A DNA stretch of 64,000 nucleotides from Salinimicrobium sp. TH3 (GTDB taxonomy: Bacteria > Bacteroidota > Bacteroidia > Flavobacteriales > Flavobacteriaceae): positions 124,001 to 188,000 of the forward strand of contig NZ_JAPONB010000004.1 in the NCBI RefSeq assembly GCF_026676115.1, in the 5' to 3' direction. The notes under the pieces were generated by a model that had not been told where the DNA came from, made no database searches, and saw only the letters and a list, made by a program, of their open reading frames with translations. The translations under genes and the position numbers were made by a program. Numbering within the stretch: position 1 is the first letter of the stretch; each line of letters begins with the position of its first letter. This document shows, piece after piece, positions 33,776-41,729 of the stretch.

Positions 33776-34600
33776 ATGAATTTTTCTCTTAAAGAACAGT
33801 TCGAAGGATTTATTCGCACACCGCAAATTTTTGCTGAAAATGCCATTTTTGGATACCCGCTTTACCAAACAAGTAAAGTAACATTACAAAAAATTAGCGG
33901 GGAAATAACGGCACCCAAACAAAGTGTCCTGGGGAAGCGAATGGAACATTTTTTCGCTTTTTATGTCTCCCATTTTACTTCGGAAGAAATTTTAATTCAA
34001 AACCGGCAAATAATTGAAGGTAAAACAACCCGGGGGGAACTTGATTTTCTGCTCAAGGATTCTGCCTCAGGAATTATTTCCCATATAGAACTGATCTATA
34101 AATTCTACCTTTTTGATCCCGATACGGGTGCTTCAGAACTTGATCATTTAATTGGTCCGAATAAGCGGGACAGTTTGAACAAAAAACTGGAAAGACTTCA
34201 AAAAAAGCAATTCCCCCTACTCTTTAAGGAGGCAACACAAAGTGTTTTAACTTCTTTAGAGATTAATACTGAACATGTAGTTCAAAAAATGTGTTTTAAA
34301 GCATCTGTATTTCTTCCGAAGCAAATGAAGAATATCTCTTTCAAGCACATTAATCCTGAAACAATTGCAGGTTACTGGATTAAAGCTTCAGAATTCACTT
34401 TTGAATCCTATGGGAAAAATGCCTTTTACACTCCCACCAAAAAATACTGGCCGGTATCTCCACAACAAAATGAGAAGTGGTTTGCCTATGATGAAATTGA
34501 GGAACAAATTAGTACCTTACTGGAAAGCAAATTCTCTCCTTTACTATGGATGAAAACATCCAAGGGAGAGCTTGAAAGATTTTTCATAGTTTGGTGGTAG
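33776..34600 (+). CDS. DUF1853-family protein
   Basis: A 274-residue cytoplasmic protein of the DUF1853 family. Conserved parts are LGKRMEHFFAFYVSH near residue 52, TTRGELDFLLKD near 83, and SHIELIYKFYLF near 101, then LIGPNKRDSLNKKLERLQ. The combination of an acidic residue in GELDFL with E-x3-K in IELIYKF looks like a PD-(D/E)XK nuclease core, but this is inference and I know no tested activity. It starts on the base after the AI-2E transporter stop, so the two are coupled. Confidence 0.75.
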   Translation: MNFSLKEQFEGFIRTPQIFAENAIFGYPLYQTSKVTLQKISGEITAPKQSVLGKRMEHFFAFYVSHFTSEEILIQNRQIIEGKTTRGELDFLLKDSASGIISHIELIYKFYLFDPDTGASELDHLIGPNKRDSLNKKLERLQKKQFPLLFKEATQSVLTSLEINTEHVVQKMCFKASVFLPKQMKNISFKHINPETIAGYWIKASEFTFESYGKNAFYTPTKKYWPVSPQQNEKWFAYDEIEEQISTLLESKFSPLLWMKTSKGELERFFIVWW

Positions 34601-34703
34601 CTATTTGCAATATATTAACTGCAAAATACGCTCTCCTTAAGGAAAAATTATGAACGCCCGTCCTGCGCCTTATTTCACATATTAGTATATTAACTAGGTA
34701 TTT

Positions 34704-35933
34704 ATGAATCAGGAAGAGGCTTCTCTAATTGGAGAAAAAATCTTCCCTAAAACACAACAGATCATGCCAATTTTGACCAAAGAACAATTTGAGGAATTAG
34801 CAAAATTTGACAGTAACCCTTGCGTTTCTATTTTTATTCCCACTGTAAGGGCTGGAAAAGACGTCCTCGAAGAAAAAGATAAGATCAATTTAAAAAGCCA
34901 GTGGAAGAAAGCCGTTGAGGAATTAAAGAATATGGGATATCCACAGGATAAAATTGACAAGATGGGAAAACCTGTTTTTGACCTGATGGATGACCGGGAT
35001 TTCTGGAGACATCAGAGCGACGGGCTTGCACTCTTTCTTGCCGATGGTTTTTCTAGGCAATATACTCTGCCAATATATTTTGAAGCCTATACCTATGTAG
35101 CCGATCACTTTTACCTCAAGCCTCTTGTACCCATGTTCAATGGAGATGGAAGATTTTTTCTACTCCATTTACAATTGGACCAGGTGAAACTCTATGAGGC
35201 TACTCAATATTCTATTGGGGAAGTAGAAATTGGTGATCTCACTCCAGATCAACTGGAAGACAGAGTGGGATACGATTATGAAGAAAAGAACAGTAAGCAC
35301 AAAACCCAGCGTAGCGGAGGATCTGGTGCAGAAGGCAGCTCGACGCAACATGGATATGAAGCAGCTAATCGTGACAGGAAAAATGAGATCCTGCGATTTT
35401 TTAGAGCTGTGGATAAAGGAATCTACGAGATTCTCAATAATGAATCTGTTCCTCTGATTGTCGCCTGCCAGGATTCTTTCTTCCCAATCTACAAGGAAGC
35501 CAGTCGTTATAAGAATTTGTTCCCAAAATCTGTACCGGGTAATCCCGAAGCCGACCATGAGAGTATTTTTAGTCTTCATGCAGCGGCATTGGACACTCTT
35601 GAACCACATTTTAGAAAAGAAAGAGAGGAGAAAATGGCCCAATTCAATGACCTTAATCCTTCCCGAACTTCTACTAGTGTTTCAGATATTATTCCTGCTA
35701 TTTTTGAAGGGAAAGTGGACACGTTGTTTCTTCAGAACCGGGAAGACATCTGGGGAAATTATAACGAGAAAATGGCTTCTGTTGATATTCATCAAGAAAA
35801 AAGGAATGGTAGTCTTTCCCTAATGAACCTGGCCGCCGTGAAAGTAATTGAACAGAATGGAAAGGTTTATCTCATTGAACAAGAGTCAATGCCAAATAAA
35901 AAATCAAAAATGAATGCCGTTTACAGGTACTAA
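34704..35933 (+). CDS. baeRF-like (eRF1-related) protein
   Basis: A 409-residue protein that fits the bacterial baeRF group of eRF1-like proteins. CVSIFIPTVRAGKD near residue 37 is the usual N-terminal block; KLYEATQYSIGEVEI and a glycine/serine-rich loop with SSTQHGYEAANRDRKNEIL (residues about 211-230) recall the release-factor loop, and LRFFRAVDKGIYEIL follows. In the C-terminal part VDTLFLQNREDIWGNY matches the late domain. A role in ribosome rescue or translation stress is inferred from the superfamily. Start ATG 34704 is used; ATG 34764 (Met21) is an equally possible start. The 103-base upstream spacer shows nothing specific. Confidence 0.7.
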   Translation: MNQEEASLIGEKIFPKTQQIMPILTKEQFEELAKFDSNPCVSIFIPTVRAGKDVLEEKDKINLKSQWKKAVEELKNMGYPQDKIDKMGKPVFDLMDDRDFWRHQSDGLALFLADGFSRQYTLPIYFEAYTYVADHFYLKPLVPMFNGDGRFFLLHLQLDQVKLYEATQYSIGEVEIGDLTPDQLEDRVGYDYEEKNSKHKTQRSGGSGAEGSSTQHGYEAANRDRKNEILRFFRAVDKGIYEILNNESVPLIVACQDSFFPIYKEASRYKNLFPKSVPGNPEADHESIFSLHAAALDTLEPHFRKEREEKMAQFNDLNPSRTSTSVSDIIPAIFEGKVDTLFLQNREDIWGNYNEKMASVDIHQEKRNGSLSLMNLAAVKVIEQNGKVYLIEQESMPNKKSKMNAVYRY

Positions 35934-35952
35934 TTTCGATTATCAGAAAATG

Positions 35953-35982
35953 AAAAAGCTGCCCTTAAAGGCAGCTTTTTTT
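35953..35982. terminator. Rho-independent terminator
   Basis: AAAAAGCTGCC, a short loop, GGCAGCTTTTTTT. It ends the baeRF-like gene and, through its A-tract, can also stop the convergent acyltransferase transcript. Confidence 0.88.
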
Positions 35983-36520
35983 ATGAGTAATGGGCGATTT
36001 TACCAGTGACGTCTTCGTAGAAGTGTTTGATCTTGAGGAAATCAAGATTTTTATCGTTGGTAGGATAAAGAGGTTTTGATACTTTCACCAGTTTATTTCC
36101 AAAATCAAAAGCAATCATAACGATAGGAACATTTGCAGCTTTTGCAATGTAATAAAACCCCGTCTTCCATTCTGTTACTTTTTTACGGGTGCCCTCTGGG
36201 GACATAGCTATACGCAAAACTTCCTTTTGATCGAACAAAGCTGCAATGGCCTCCACTTTCTTCTGTCCGGGAGTACGGTCTAAAGGAGTACCACCCATCC
36301 ATTTAAAATACCATCCAAAAGGAGGTTTAAACAATTCCTTTTTAGCTAAGAATTTAATGTCTACCCCAAGTATCCTTCTCACCAGGAGCCCCAGGTAAAA
36401 ATCATGCCAGCTGGTATGGGGAACCACAATGACTATTGCCTTTTTTAAATTATCGGGCCAGCTACCGTAGAATTTCCAGCCCATAATTTTAAAGTAAATA
36501 AATCTAGCCAGCCAGTTCAC
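35981..36520 (-). CDS. PlsC-like acyltransferase
   Basis: A 179-residue acyltransferase of the 1-acylglycerol-3-phosphate acyltransferase superfamily. The H-x4-D catalytic motif is HTSWHDF near residue 35, followed by FLAKKELFKPPFGWYFKWMGG, the substrate-binding block TPLDRT, and SPEGTRKK near 120. The chain is shorter than PlsC and probably membrane-associated by a hydrophobic face. It probably acylates a lysophospholipid, ornithine lipid or similar acceptor. The start lies 17 bases inside the end of the proline dehydrogenase gene in another frame, so the pair is co-transcribed. Confidence 0.85.
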   Translation of the reverse strand: MNWLARFIYFKIMGWKFYGSWPDNLKKAIVIVVPHTSWHDFYLGLLVRRILGVDIKFLAKKELFKPPFGWYFKWMGGTPLDRTPGQKKVEAIAALFDQKEVLRIAMSPEGTRKKVTEWKTGFYYIAKAANVPIVMIAFDFGNKLVKVSKPLYPTNDKNLDFLKIKHFYEDVTGKIAHYS

Positions 36521-37715
36521 TCTCTCTATTACTCTTGGTTATCTCCCCACCTCTTCTCTTTCTTTCTTCATAAAGGAGACCTAACTCTCTTCCGGTTTGG
36601 CCTTTTACAGAAGTATTTTCTTCGGCTCTTCTAATAAGATATGGCACAACCTCTCTCACAGGCCCAAAAGGCACTAGTTTAGCAACATTATAACCGGCCT
36701 CTGCCAGGTTATAGCTAATATGTTCACTCATGCCGAACAATTGAGAAAACCAAACCCTGTCGTCATCTTTCTCAATTCCTTTATCCTCCATTACCTGTAG
36801 TGCCAGATAATTACTCACTTCATTGTGAGTTCCAATAAACACAGAGATATCTTCAATATGGGCAAGACAATAAGTTAGTACCCCATTAAAATTCACATCT
36901 GTAGCTTCTTTATTTTCGCAAATAGGGGAAGTATATCCCATTTTTGAAGCTCTTTGATTTTCCTTTTCAAGGTAAGCACCGCGTACAATCTTGGCTCCCA
37001 CTATAAATCCCTGCTCTTTAGCCCTGCTGTGCAAATCTTTTAAATATTGCATCCTGTCCCAGCGATAACATTGAAGGGTATTGAAAATAACTGCCCTCTC
37101 CCTGTTATACTTAAACATCATTTCTTCCATAAGAACATCGGCAGCATCCTGCATCCAGCTCTCTTCGGCATCAGCCAAAAGACTAACTCCGAGTTTATAA
37201 GCTTCCTCGCAGATTCTATTTACACGATTTTTCACTCTTTGCCACTCTTCTTCCTCTTCAAGAGAAAGACTGGCGTTTGCAGAGACCTTTTGCCAAAGTT
37301 CAAAGCGACCAATACCAGTAGGTTTGAAAACTGCAAACGGCAACTCCTTACGTTTAGAAATAAATTTAACAATATTGGTCTTCCGCTCGATGGCCTTTTC
37401 AAATTCGCTTTCCTTCTCCTTCCCTTCTACAGAATAATCAAGTATACTGTGAAGATTTTTACTGTGCATTTTTTCTATAGTAGGAAGGCAATCCTTTTCG
37501 GTCACTCCACCACAGAATTGATTAAAAATTGTTTTTTTAATAAGCCCCTCTACAGGCAGGTGCGCCTTGAGAGCGAGATTGGTCATCGCAGTTCCTGTTT
37601 TGACCAAAAATGGCCGGTCTATCATTTCAAAAAGAAAGATTGCACGGTTCAATTCTGAATCAGATTTTAACCTAAAAGCTGTTTCAGTATCATTAAATAT
37701 TTTCTTAGTGATCAT
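36504..37715 (-). CDS. Proline dehydrogenase
   Basis: A 403-residue FAD-dependent proline dehydrogenase of the monofunctional type found in Bacteroidota; it oxidises proline to pyrroline-5-carboxylate and passes electrons to the quinone pool. Key blocks are SKNLHSILDYSVEGKE near 84, FAVFKPTGIGRFELW near 127, LADAEESWMQ near 180, VGAKIVRGAYLEKENQRA near 237, IGTHNEVSN near 291 and the FAD/substrate motif YLIRRAEENTSV near 365. The aldehyde dehydrogenase partner is not nearby. It begins ahead of a TATCTTTG box and overlaps the acyltransferase gene. Confidence 0.92.
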   Translation of the reverse strand: MITKKIFNDTETAFRLKSDSELNRAIFLFEMIDRPFLVKTGTAMTNLALKAHLPVEGLIKKTIFNQFCGGVTEKDCLPTIEKMHSKNLHSILDYSVEGKEKESEFEKAIERKTNIVKFISKRKELPFAVFKPTGIGRFELWQKVSANASLSLEEEEEWQRVKNRVNRICEEAYKLGVSLLADAEESWMQDAADVLMEEMMFKYNRERAVIFNTLQCYRWDRMQYLKDLHSRAKEQGFIVGAKIVRGAYLEKENQRASKMGYTSPICENKEATDVNFNGVLTYCLAHIEDISVFIGTHNEVSNYLALQVMEDKGIEKDDDRVWFSQLFGMSEHISYNLAEAGYNVAKLVPFGPVREVVPYLIRRAEENTSVKGQTGRELGLLYEERKRRGGEITKSNRESELAG

Positions 37716-37734
37716 TTATCCAAATTAGAGTATA

Positions 37735-37742
37735 CAAAGATA
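37735..37742 (-). promoter_or_regulatory. Bacteroidota -7 promoter box
   Basis: Reverse-strand TATCTTTG, 19 bases before the proline dehydrogenase ATG. No clear -33 TTG. It lies in the 100-base divergent spacer shared with aroB. Confidence 0.55.
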
Positions 37743-37815
37743 ATTATTGAGTGGAGAATGTTAGGATTTTTCTCCTTATTTTCGGCCATGTAACGAGTAA
37801 TTATAATTTGGATCC

Positions 37816-38895
37816 ATGACTAAAGCATCTGCCGAATCTTCGGTTTTTTTTACTGAAAAAGGTTACAATAAATTTAACCGTTTTATAGAGCAGGAAAGCT
37901 TCACAAAGATTTTTGTGTTAGTAGACAGTAATACTCATCTTCACTGTCTTGCTCCCTTTCTACAGCAACTCGAAACCAATATTCCTTTAGAAATTCTGGA
38001 AATTGATGCCGGGGAAGAAAATAAGACACTGGATACCTGTAGCTCCCTTTGGGACACCTTATCCCATTTGGGAGGAGACCGTAAGAGTCTGCTGGTAAAT
38101 CTTGGCGGAGGTGTGGTGACCGATTTAGGTGGTTTTGTAGCGGCCGCCTTTAAAAGAGGAATAGCCTGCGTGCATTTCCCCACTACCCTCCTTGCTATGG
38201 TCGACGCTGCCCTGGGAGGAAAAAACGGAGTCAACCTGGGAGCTTTAAAGAACCAGGTAGGGGTCATTAAAAAACCTGAAATGGTTGTAGCCGATCCGTC
38301 ATTTTTAGGAACTTTACCCGCAGCCGAAATGCGCAGCGGCCTTGCCGAAATGCTTAAACATGGATTAATTGCAGATGAAGACTACTGGAACCGCCTTAAT
38401 TCGCTTAAAGAACTGGACATTACAGACCTGGAAGACCTAATAAAGGAATCGGTAGTTATAAAGGAGAAGATTGTAAAGCAGGATCCTTTGGAGAAAGGTT
38501 TACGAAAAAGTCTCAATTTTGGCCATACCCTGGGACATGCGATTGAGTCTTTTTTTCTTGAAGATCTAAAAAAACAAAAAATACTTCATGGGGAGGCCGT
38601 TGCCGCAGGAATGGTATTAGCTGCATTTCTTTCCTCAAAACTTGAAGGATTTCCAATTCATAAAAGAGATGAAATAAGAAATTATATTCATTCAATGTAC
38701 GGCAGGATCCCCGTTTCCATTGAAGATCAGGAAAAGATCATAGACTTACTTAAATATGATAAAAAAAATGAGGGAGGAAAAATAAATTTTGTTCTTTTGC
38801 GGAAAATTGGGGAACCGGTTATTGATCGGGAGGTACCAAATTCTCTCATTCTGGAAGCATTTAGGTTTTACCTTGCACTTCCAGAGAATGAATAG
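37816..38895 (+). CDS. aroB: 3-dehydroquinate synthase
   Basis: A 359-residue NAD- and zinc-dependent enzyme of the shikimate pathway that converts DAHP to 3-dehydroquinate. Typical blocks: LVNLGGGVVTDLGGFVAAAF near residue 94, FPTTLLAMVDAALGGKNGVN near 119, MRSGLAEMLKHGLI near 174 (Glu and Lys of the active site), NFGHTLGHAIE near 234 and LHGEAVAAGM near 257, which supply zinc-binding histidines. Length is normal. The gene is divergent from proline dehydrogenase and precedes a small acidic protein gene by 97 bases. Confidence 0.95.
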   Translation: MTKASAESSVFFTEKGYNKFNRFIEQESFTKIFVLVDSNTHLHCLAPFLQQLETNIPLEILEIDAGEENKTLDTCSSLWDTLSHLGGDRKSLLVNLGGGVVTDLGGFVAAAFKRGIACVHFPTTLLAMVDAALGGKNGVNLGALKNQVGVIKKPEMVVADPSFLGTLPAAEMRSGLAEMLKHGLIADEDYWNRLNSLKELDITDLEDLIKESVVIKEKIVKQDPLEKGLRKSLNFGHTLGHAIESFFLEDLKKQKILHGEAVAAGMVLAAFLSSKLEGFPIHKRDEIRNYIHSMYGRIPVSIEDQEKIIDLLKYDKKNEGGKINFVLLRKIGEPVIDREVPNSLILEAFRFYLALPENE

Positions 38896-38992
38896 TTTAA
38901 TTAAGGATTGACTTTAAATTTTTTACTTATTTTAACGGCGGCGGAAATATGAATTGCTATTTTCGCCTAGAAGGAGGACTTAAAAATTACTT

Positions 38993-39319
38993 ATGAAAAG
39001 AATCATTGTAGATTACAAAAAGCTTACTCCCGAAATTTTGGGGCTACTCGTTGAAAAATATCCTGATGGGTATGACGATGATCAAATCATCTCATTTAAA
39101 AATGCAAAAAATGAGACGGTTGAGGCGGTTGAGGTAAGGACCGAAGACAGTATTTACCTGGTAAAGGTAAGTACCCGCCTTGAAAATACAATGGCAAATT
39201 ATGATGAAGAAGACTACGATGATTCAGATTTTAATGAACCAATTGTGGATCTTCCGGAAAAGAATGAAGATGTCGAGGATGAGGTAGAAGAACCTGAAGA
39301 CGAGGATCAGGACTTATAA
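38993..39319 (+). CDS. Small acidic protein of unknown function
   Basis: A 108-residue very acidic protein. The N-terminal half (KRIIVDYKKLTPEILGLLVE...PDGYDD) looks like a small folded domain; the C-terminal 40 residues are almost entirely D, E and P (DEVEEPEDEDQDL) and should be disordered. I know such proteins from flavobacteria without a function. A purine-rich AAGGAGG lies about 15 bases before the ATG, too far to act as a normal ribosome site. The last codons are followed by a strong terminator. Confidence 0.8.
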   Translation: MKRIIVDYKKLTPEILGLLVEKYPDGYDDDQIISFKNAKNETVEAVEVRTEDSIYLVKVSTRLENTMANYDEEDYDDSDFNEPIVDLPEKNEDVEDEVEEPEDEDQDL

Positions 39320-39330
39320 AAAGACTATAA

Positions 39331-39371
39331 AAAAGCCGCTCAAAAAATGTCATTTTTAGAGCGGCTTTTTT
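39331..39371 (+). terminator. Rho-independent terminator with inner palindrome
   Basis: GCCGCT at 39333-39338 pairs with AGCGGC near 39360, followed by a T-tract. The region between contains AAAAAATGTCATTTTT, a variant of the palindrome found after other stop codons in the window. Confidence 0.85.
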
Positions 39372-39400
39372 TTCTTTAAAATTAGAAAAGAGTTAAAGGA

Positions 39401-39949
39401 TTAAGCATGTTGGTCTTCATGTTTCCCCTCTTTGATTTCCTCTATCAGCTTAGCATTAAATGCAGGTAGATCATCTGGATTTCTACTTGTAACGAATCCT
39501 TCGTCTACAACTACTTCCTCATCAACCCAGTTTGCTCCTGCATTTTTTACATCATCTTTCATGGAATTATAAGAGGTCATAGTCCTTCCTTTGACCACTC
39601 CCGCACTTATAAGGGTCCATGGTGCATGACAAATGGCTGCTACTGGTTTCTTTTGTTCGAAAAAATCACGAACAAATTTTAGAGCCTTCTCGTTCGTTCT
39701 TAGATTATCTGGATTCATAACTCCCCCGGGAAGCATAAGCGCGTTATAATCACTTGCATTCACTTCTCCTACTACTTTATCTACATTGTACTCTTTTGAC
39801 CAGTCGGTCTTATTCCAGGCTTTTATCTTGCCTTTTTCGGGACTTACAATATGTACTTCAAATCCTTCATCTTCCATTGCTTCTTTTGGAGAGGTCAATT
39901 CTACTTCTTCAAATCCATGTGTTGCCAAAATGGCTACTTTCTTATTCAT
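39401..39949 (-). CDS. DJ-1/PfpI-family protein
   Basis: A 182-residue type 1 glutamine-amidotransferase-like protein of the PfpI/DJ-1 family. The start KKVAILATHGFEEVELTSP is diagnostic, the glutamate of the elbow is in GFEEVEL, and the nucleophile cysteine lies in AAICHAPWTLISAG near 107, followed by TSYNSMKDDVKNAGA. Members act as deglycases, chaperones or general stress proteins; which applies here is unclear. The start was set at ATG 39949; an in-frame ATG 45 bases upstream would add an unconserved basic leader. Confidence 0.9.
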   Translation of the reverse strand: MNKKVAILATHGFEEVELTSPKEAMEDEGFEVHIVSPEKGKIKAWNKTDWSKEYNVDKVVGEVNASDYNALMLPGGVMNPDNLRTNEKALKFVRDFFEQKKPVAAICHAPWTLISAGVVKGRTMTSYNSMKDDVKNAGANWVDEEVVVDEGFVTSRNPDDLPAFNAKLIEEIKEGKHEDQHA

Positions 39950-39992
39950 ATCTTTTCTTTTTTTTGGTTTAATATTTAGAAATAAGATAATC

Positions 39993-40014
39993 AATACAAA
40001 AGGTATTTTGTATT
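39993..40014. promoter_or_regulatory. Perfect inverted repeat upstream of PfpI gene
   Basis: AATACAAAA-GGTA-TTTTGTATT, 9-bp arms with a 4-base centre, about 45 bases upstream of the PfpI start. It is a candidate operator. No T-tract follows on the coding strand. Confidence 0.45.
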
Positions 40015-40055
40015 AAAAAGGCTTTAAAATCGGGTAAGGGAAGGTTAAACTTTAA

Positions 40056-41111
40056 TTAAGATTGGGTTTCCTTTTTCTCTTCCTGTTCTTCTGTAAGGTT
40101 TTCTTCCTTTGCCTTATCAGAATGCGATTGAAGTGTGTCCAGGATCCTCTTTTCATCAATCAATTGACCCCGCTTCTGCTCAAGCCTTTCAAGCTCCTGG
40201 TAGATTGCAGGTTCGGCGTATTCATTTGGCTCCACCCTCTCCTTTTTGTGAAGGGCATATTGCACTGTAAATTCGGCTCCAAAGAATACAATAAGACAGG
40301 TATAATAAACCCATAGCAGAATCAGGACCACAGAGGAAGCCCCACCATATATAGAACCGGGATTACTCTGGCCAAAATAAAAACCAATTAAATATTCGGC
40401 TATCAGGAATAAAAAGGTAGTAAGCATGGCTCCTAAATAAGTTGTTTTCCACCTCAATTTTACATCGGGTAACCATTTAAAAATGGCCGCAAAGAGGGAC
40501 ATAATAATGGCAAAAGAAAGTGAGAAATTCAATATTTTAAGCAGGAATGTAGTAATGACGGGAGCAATTGATGCAACATAATCATTTATAGCTTTTAAAA
40601 TTGCCGATATGACGAGCGAAATAAGGAGCAATAAACCAAGGACGAAAACCATTCCGAGGGAAATAACCCTGTTTATAACAATCCTTTTAACCGTATATTT
40701 TTTTACAGCAATATTCCAAATATTGTTCATTGCTGCCTTTAACTGAAAGAATACTCCCGTAGCACCAAAAATAAGAAAGGAAAAACCAAAGATCACAGCC
40801 CAGGTGGAGGTTTGATCGAGTGCTGCGTTGGCTACCATTCCTTCAATGGCTTTTGCTGCATCTATACCGATGAATTCTCCTATTTCCTGAGTAATCCTCC
40901 CCTGTACCGCTTCCTTCCCCCAAAAGTAGCCTGCAACTGTTACAACAATTATAAGTAAAGAAGGTAAAGAGAATAAAGCGTAATAAGCAATTGTAGCACT
41001 CCGGGCCCATGGATCATTCCTGTTCCAGCTTACATAGGAACGCCTTATCAAGGACCAGAATGTGAGTAATTTTCGCTTAATTAAGCTCATAGAAGTCATA
41101 TAAGAATTCAA
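40056..41111 (-). CDS. YihY/BrkB-family membrane protein
   Basis: A 351-residue inner-membrane protein with about six helices, family YihY/BrkB (formerly, and wrongly, called RNase BN). Typical parts: ARSATIAYYALFSLPSLLIIV near residue 37, FGATGVFFQLKAAMNNIW near 121, FGQSNPGSIYGGASSVVLIL near 251 and VFFGAEFTVQYALHK near 276. The C-terminal 60 residues are soluble and charged. Function is not settled; proposals include transport or envelope integrity. Internal ATG codons at residues 5 and 8 are alternative starts. Confidence 0.9.
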   Translation of the reverse strand: MNSYMTSMSLIKRKLLTFWSLIRRSYVSWNRNDPWARSATIAYYALFSLPSLLIIVVTVAGYFWGKEAVQGRITQEIGEFIGIDAAKAIEGMVANAALDQTSTWAVIFGFSFLIFGATGVFFQLKAAMNNIWNIAVKKYTVKRIVINRVISLGMVFVLGLLLLISLVISAILKAINDYVASIAPVITTFLLKILNFSLSFAIIMSLFAAIFKWLPDVKLRWKTTYLGAMLTTFLFLIAEYLIGFYFGQSNPGSIYGGASSVVLILLWVYYTCLIVFFGAEFTVQYALHKKERVEPNEYAEPAIYQELERLEQKRGQLIDEKRILDTLQSHSDKAKEENLTEEQEEKKETQS

Positions 41112-41120
41112 ATTAATAAA

Positions 41121-41154
41121 AAAAGCCCTCCAAACTATAGCTTGAAGGGCTTTT
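41121..41154 (-). terminator. Rho-independent terminator after Lrp gene
   Basis: AAAAGCCCT and AGGGCTTTT pair with an extended inner stem CAA/TTG; T-rich tract on the reverse strand. It separates the Lrp-type regulator from the BrkB gene. Confidence 0.8.
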
Positions 41155-41171
41155 AATAAGAATTTAGTAAA

Positions 41172-41651
41172 CTAAAGATTCTCAAAAATTGAATGCATAA
41201 GCCTTTTCTTATCATTAATGCTTTCCTCAAGAGAAATCATTGTTTCTGTGCGATACACTCCTTCTATGTCATCCAGTTTGAAAATAATCTCTTTGGCATG
41301 TTGGGTATCTCTTGCTCTAATCTTACAGAACACATTGAATTTTCCTGTGGTAACGTGTGCAACCGTAACATATGGAATTTCATTAATACGCTCAAGAACA
41401 AATTTTGTTTGAGATGTATTTTGAAGAAAAATTCCCACATATGCTATAAAAGCATAACCTAATTTCTCATAATTAAGAGTAAGGGATGATCCAAGAATAA
41501 TTCCTGCCTCTTCCATTTTCTTAACCCTAACATGCACCGTCCCTGCAGATATGTTCAATTTCTTGGCTATATCGGTAAAAGGGGTACGGGTGTTGTCGAT
41601 CAACATATTGAGGATCTGGTGATCTGTTTCATCTAATCTAAACTTTGCCAT
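41172..41651 (-). CDS. Lrp/AsnC-family transcriptional regulator
   Basis: A 159-residue feast/famine regulator. The N-terminal winged helix-turn-helix is clear (LDETDHQILNMLIDNTRTPF; DIAKKLNISAGTVHVRVKKM), and the C-terminal RAM ligand-binding domain spans about 65-150 (FIAYVGIFLQN; PYVTVAHVTTGKFNVFCKIR; DIEGVYRTETMISLEES). It probably senses amino acids. The reverse-strand -7 box TAATTTTG lies at 41700-41693. It is monocistronic, with a terminator directly after. Confidence 0.92.
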   Translation of the reverse strand: MAKFRLDETDHQILNMLIDNTRTPFTDIAKKLNISAGTVHVRVKKMEEAGIILGSSLTLNYEKLGYAFIAYVGIFLQNTSQTKFVLERINEIPYVTVAHVTTGKFNVFCKIRARDTQHAKEIIFKLDDIEGVYRTETMISLEESINDKKRLMHSIFENL

Positions 41652-41729
41652 ATCTAATCTTTTGTAGATTCTCCTTATTTTTAAACGAAGTACAAAATTA
41701 ATACAAAATAATTAGATTATAAATAATAT

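Noticed and set aside
37047-37658. A 203-codon open frame opposite proline dehydrogenase
   Set aside because: Antisense to conserved PRODH motifs, composition typical of a reverse frame, no promoter or homologue signal.
38971-38978. Purine-rich AAGGAGG before the small acidic protein gene as a Shine-Dalgarno site
   Set aside because: It ends about 15 bases from the ATG, beyond the usual range, and Bacteroidota seldom use this pairing.
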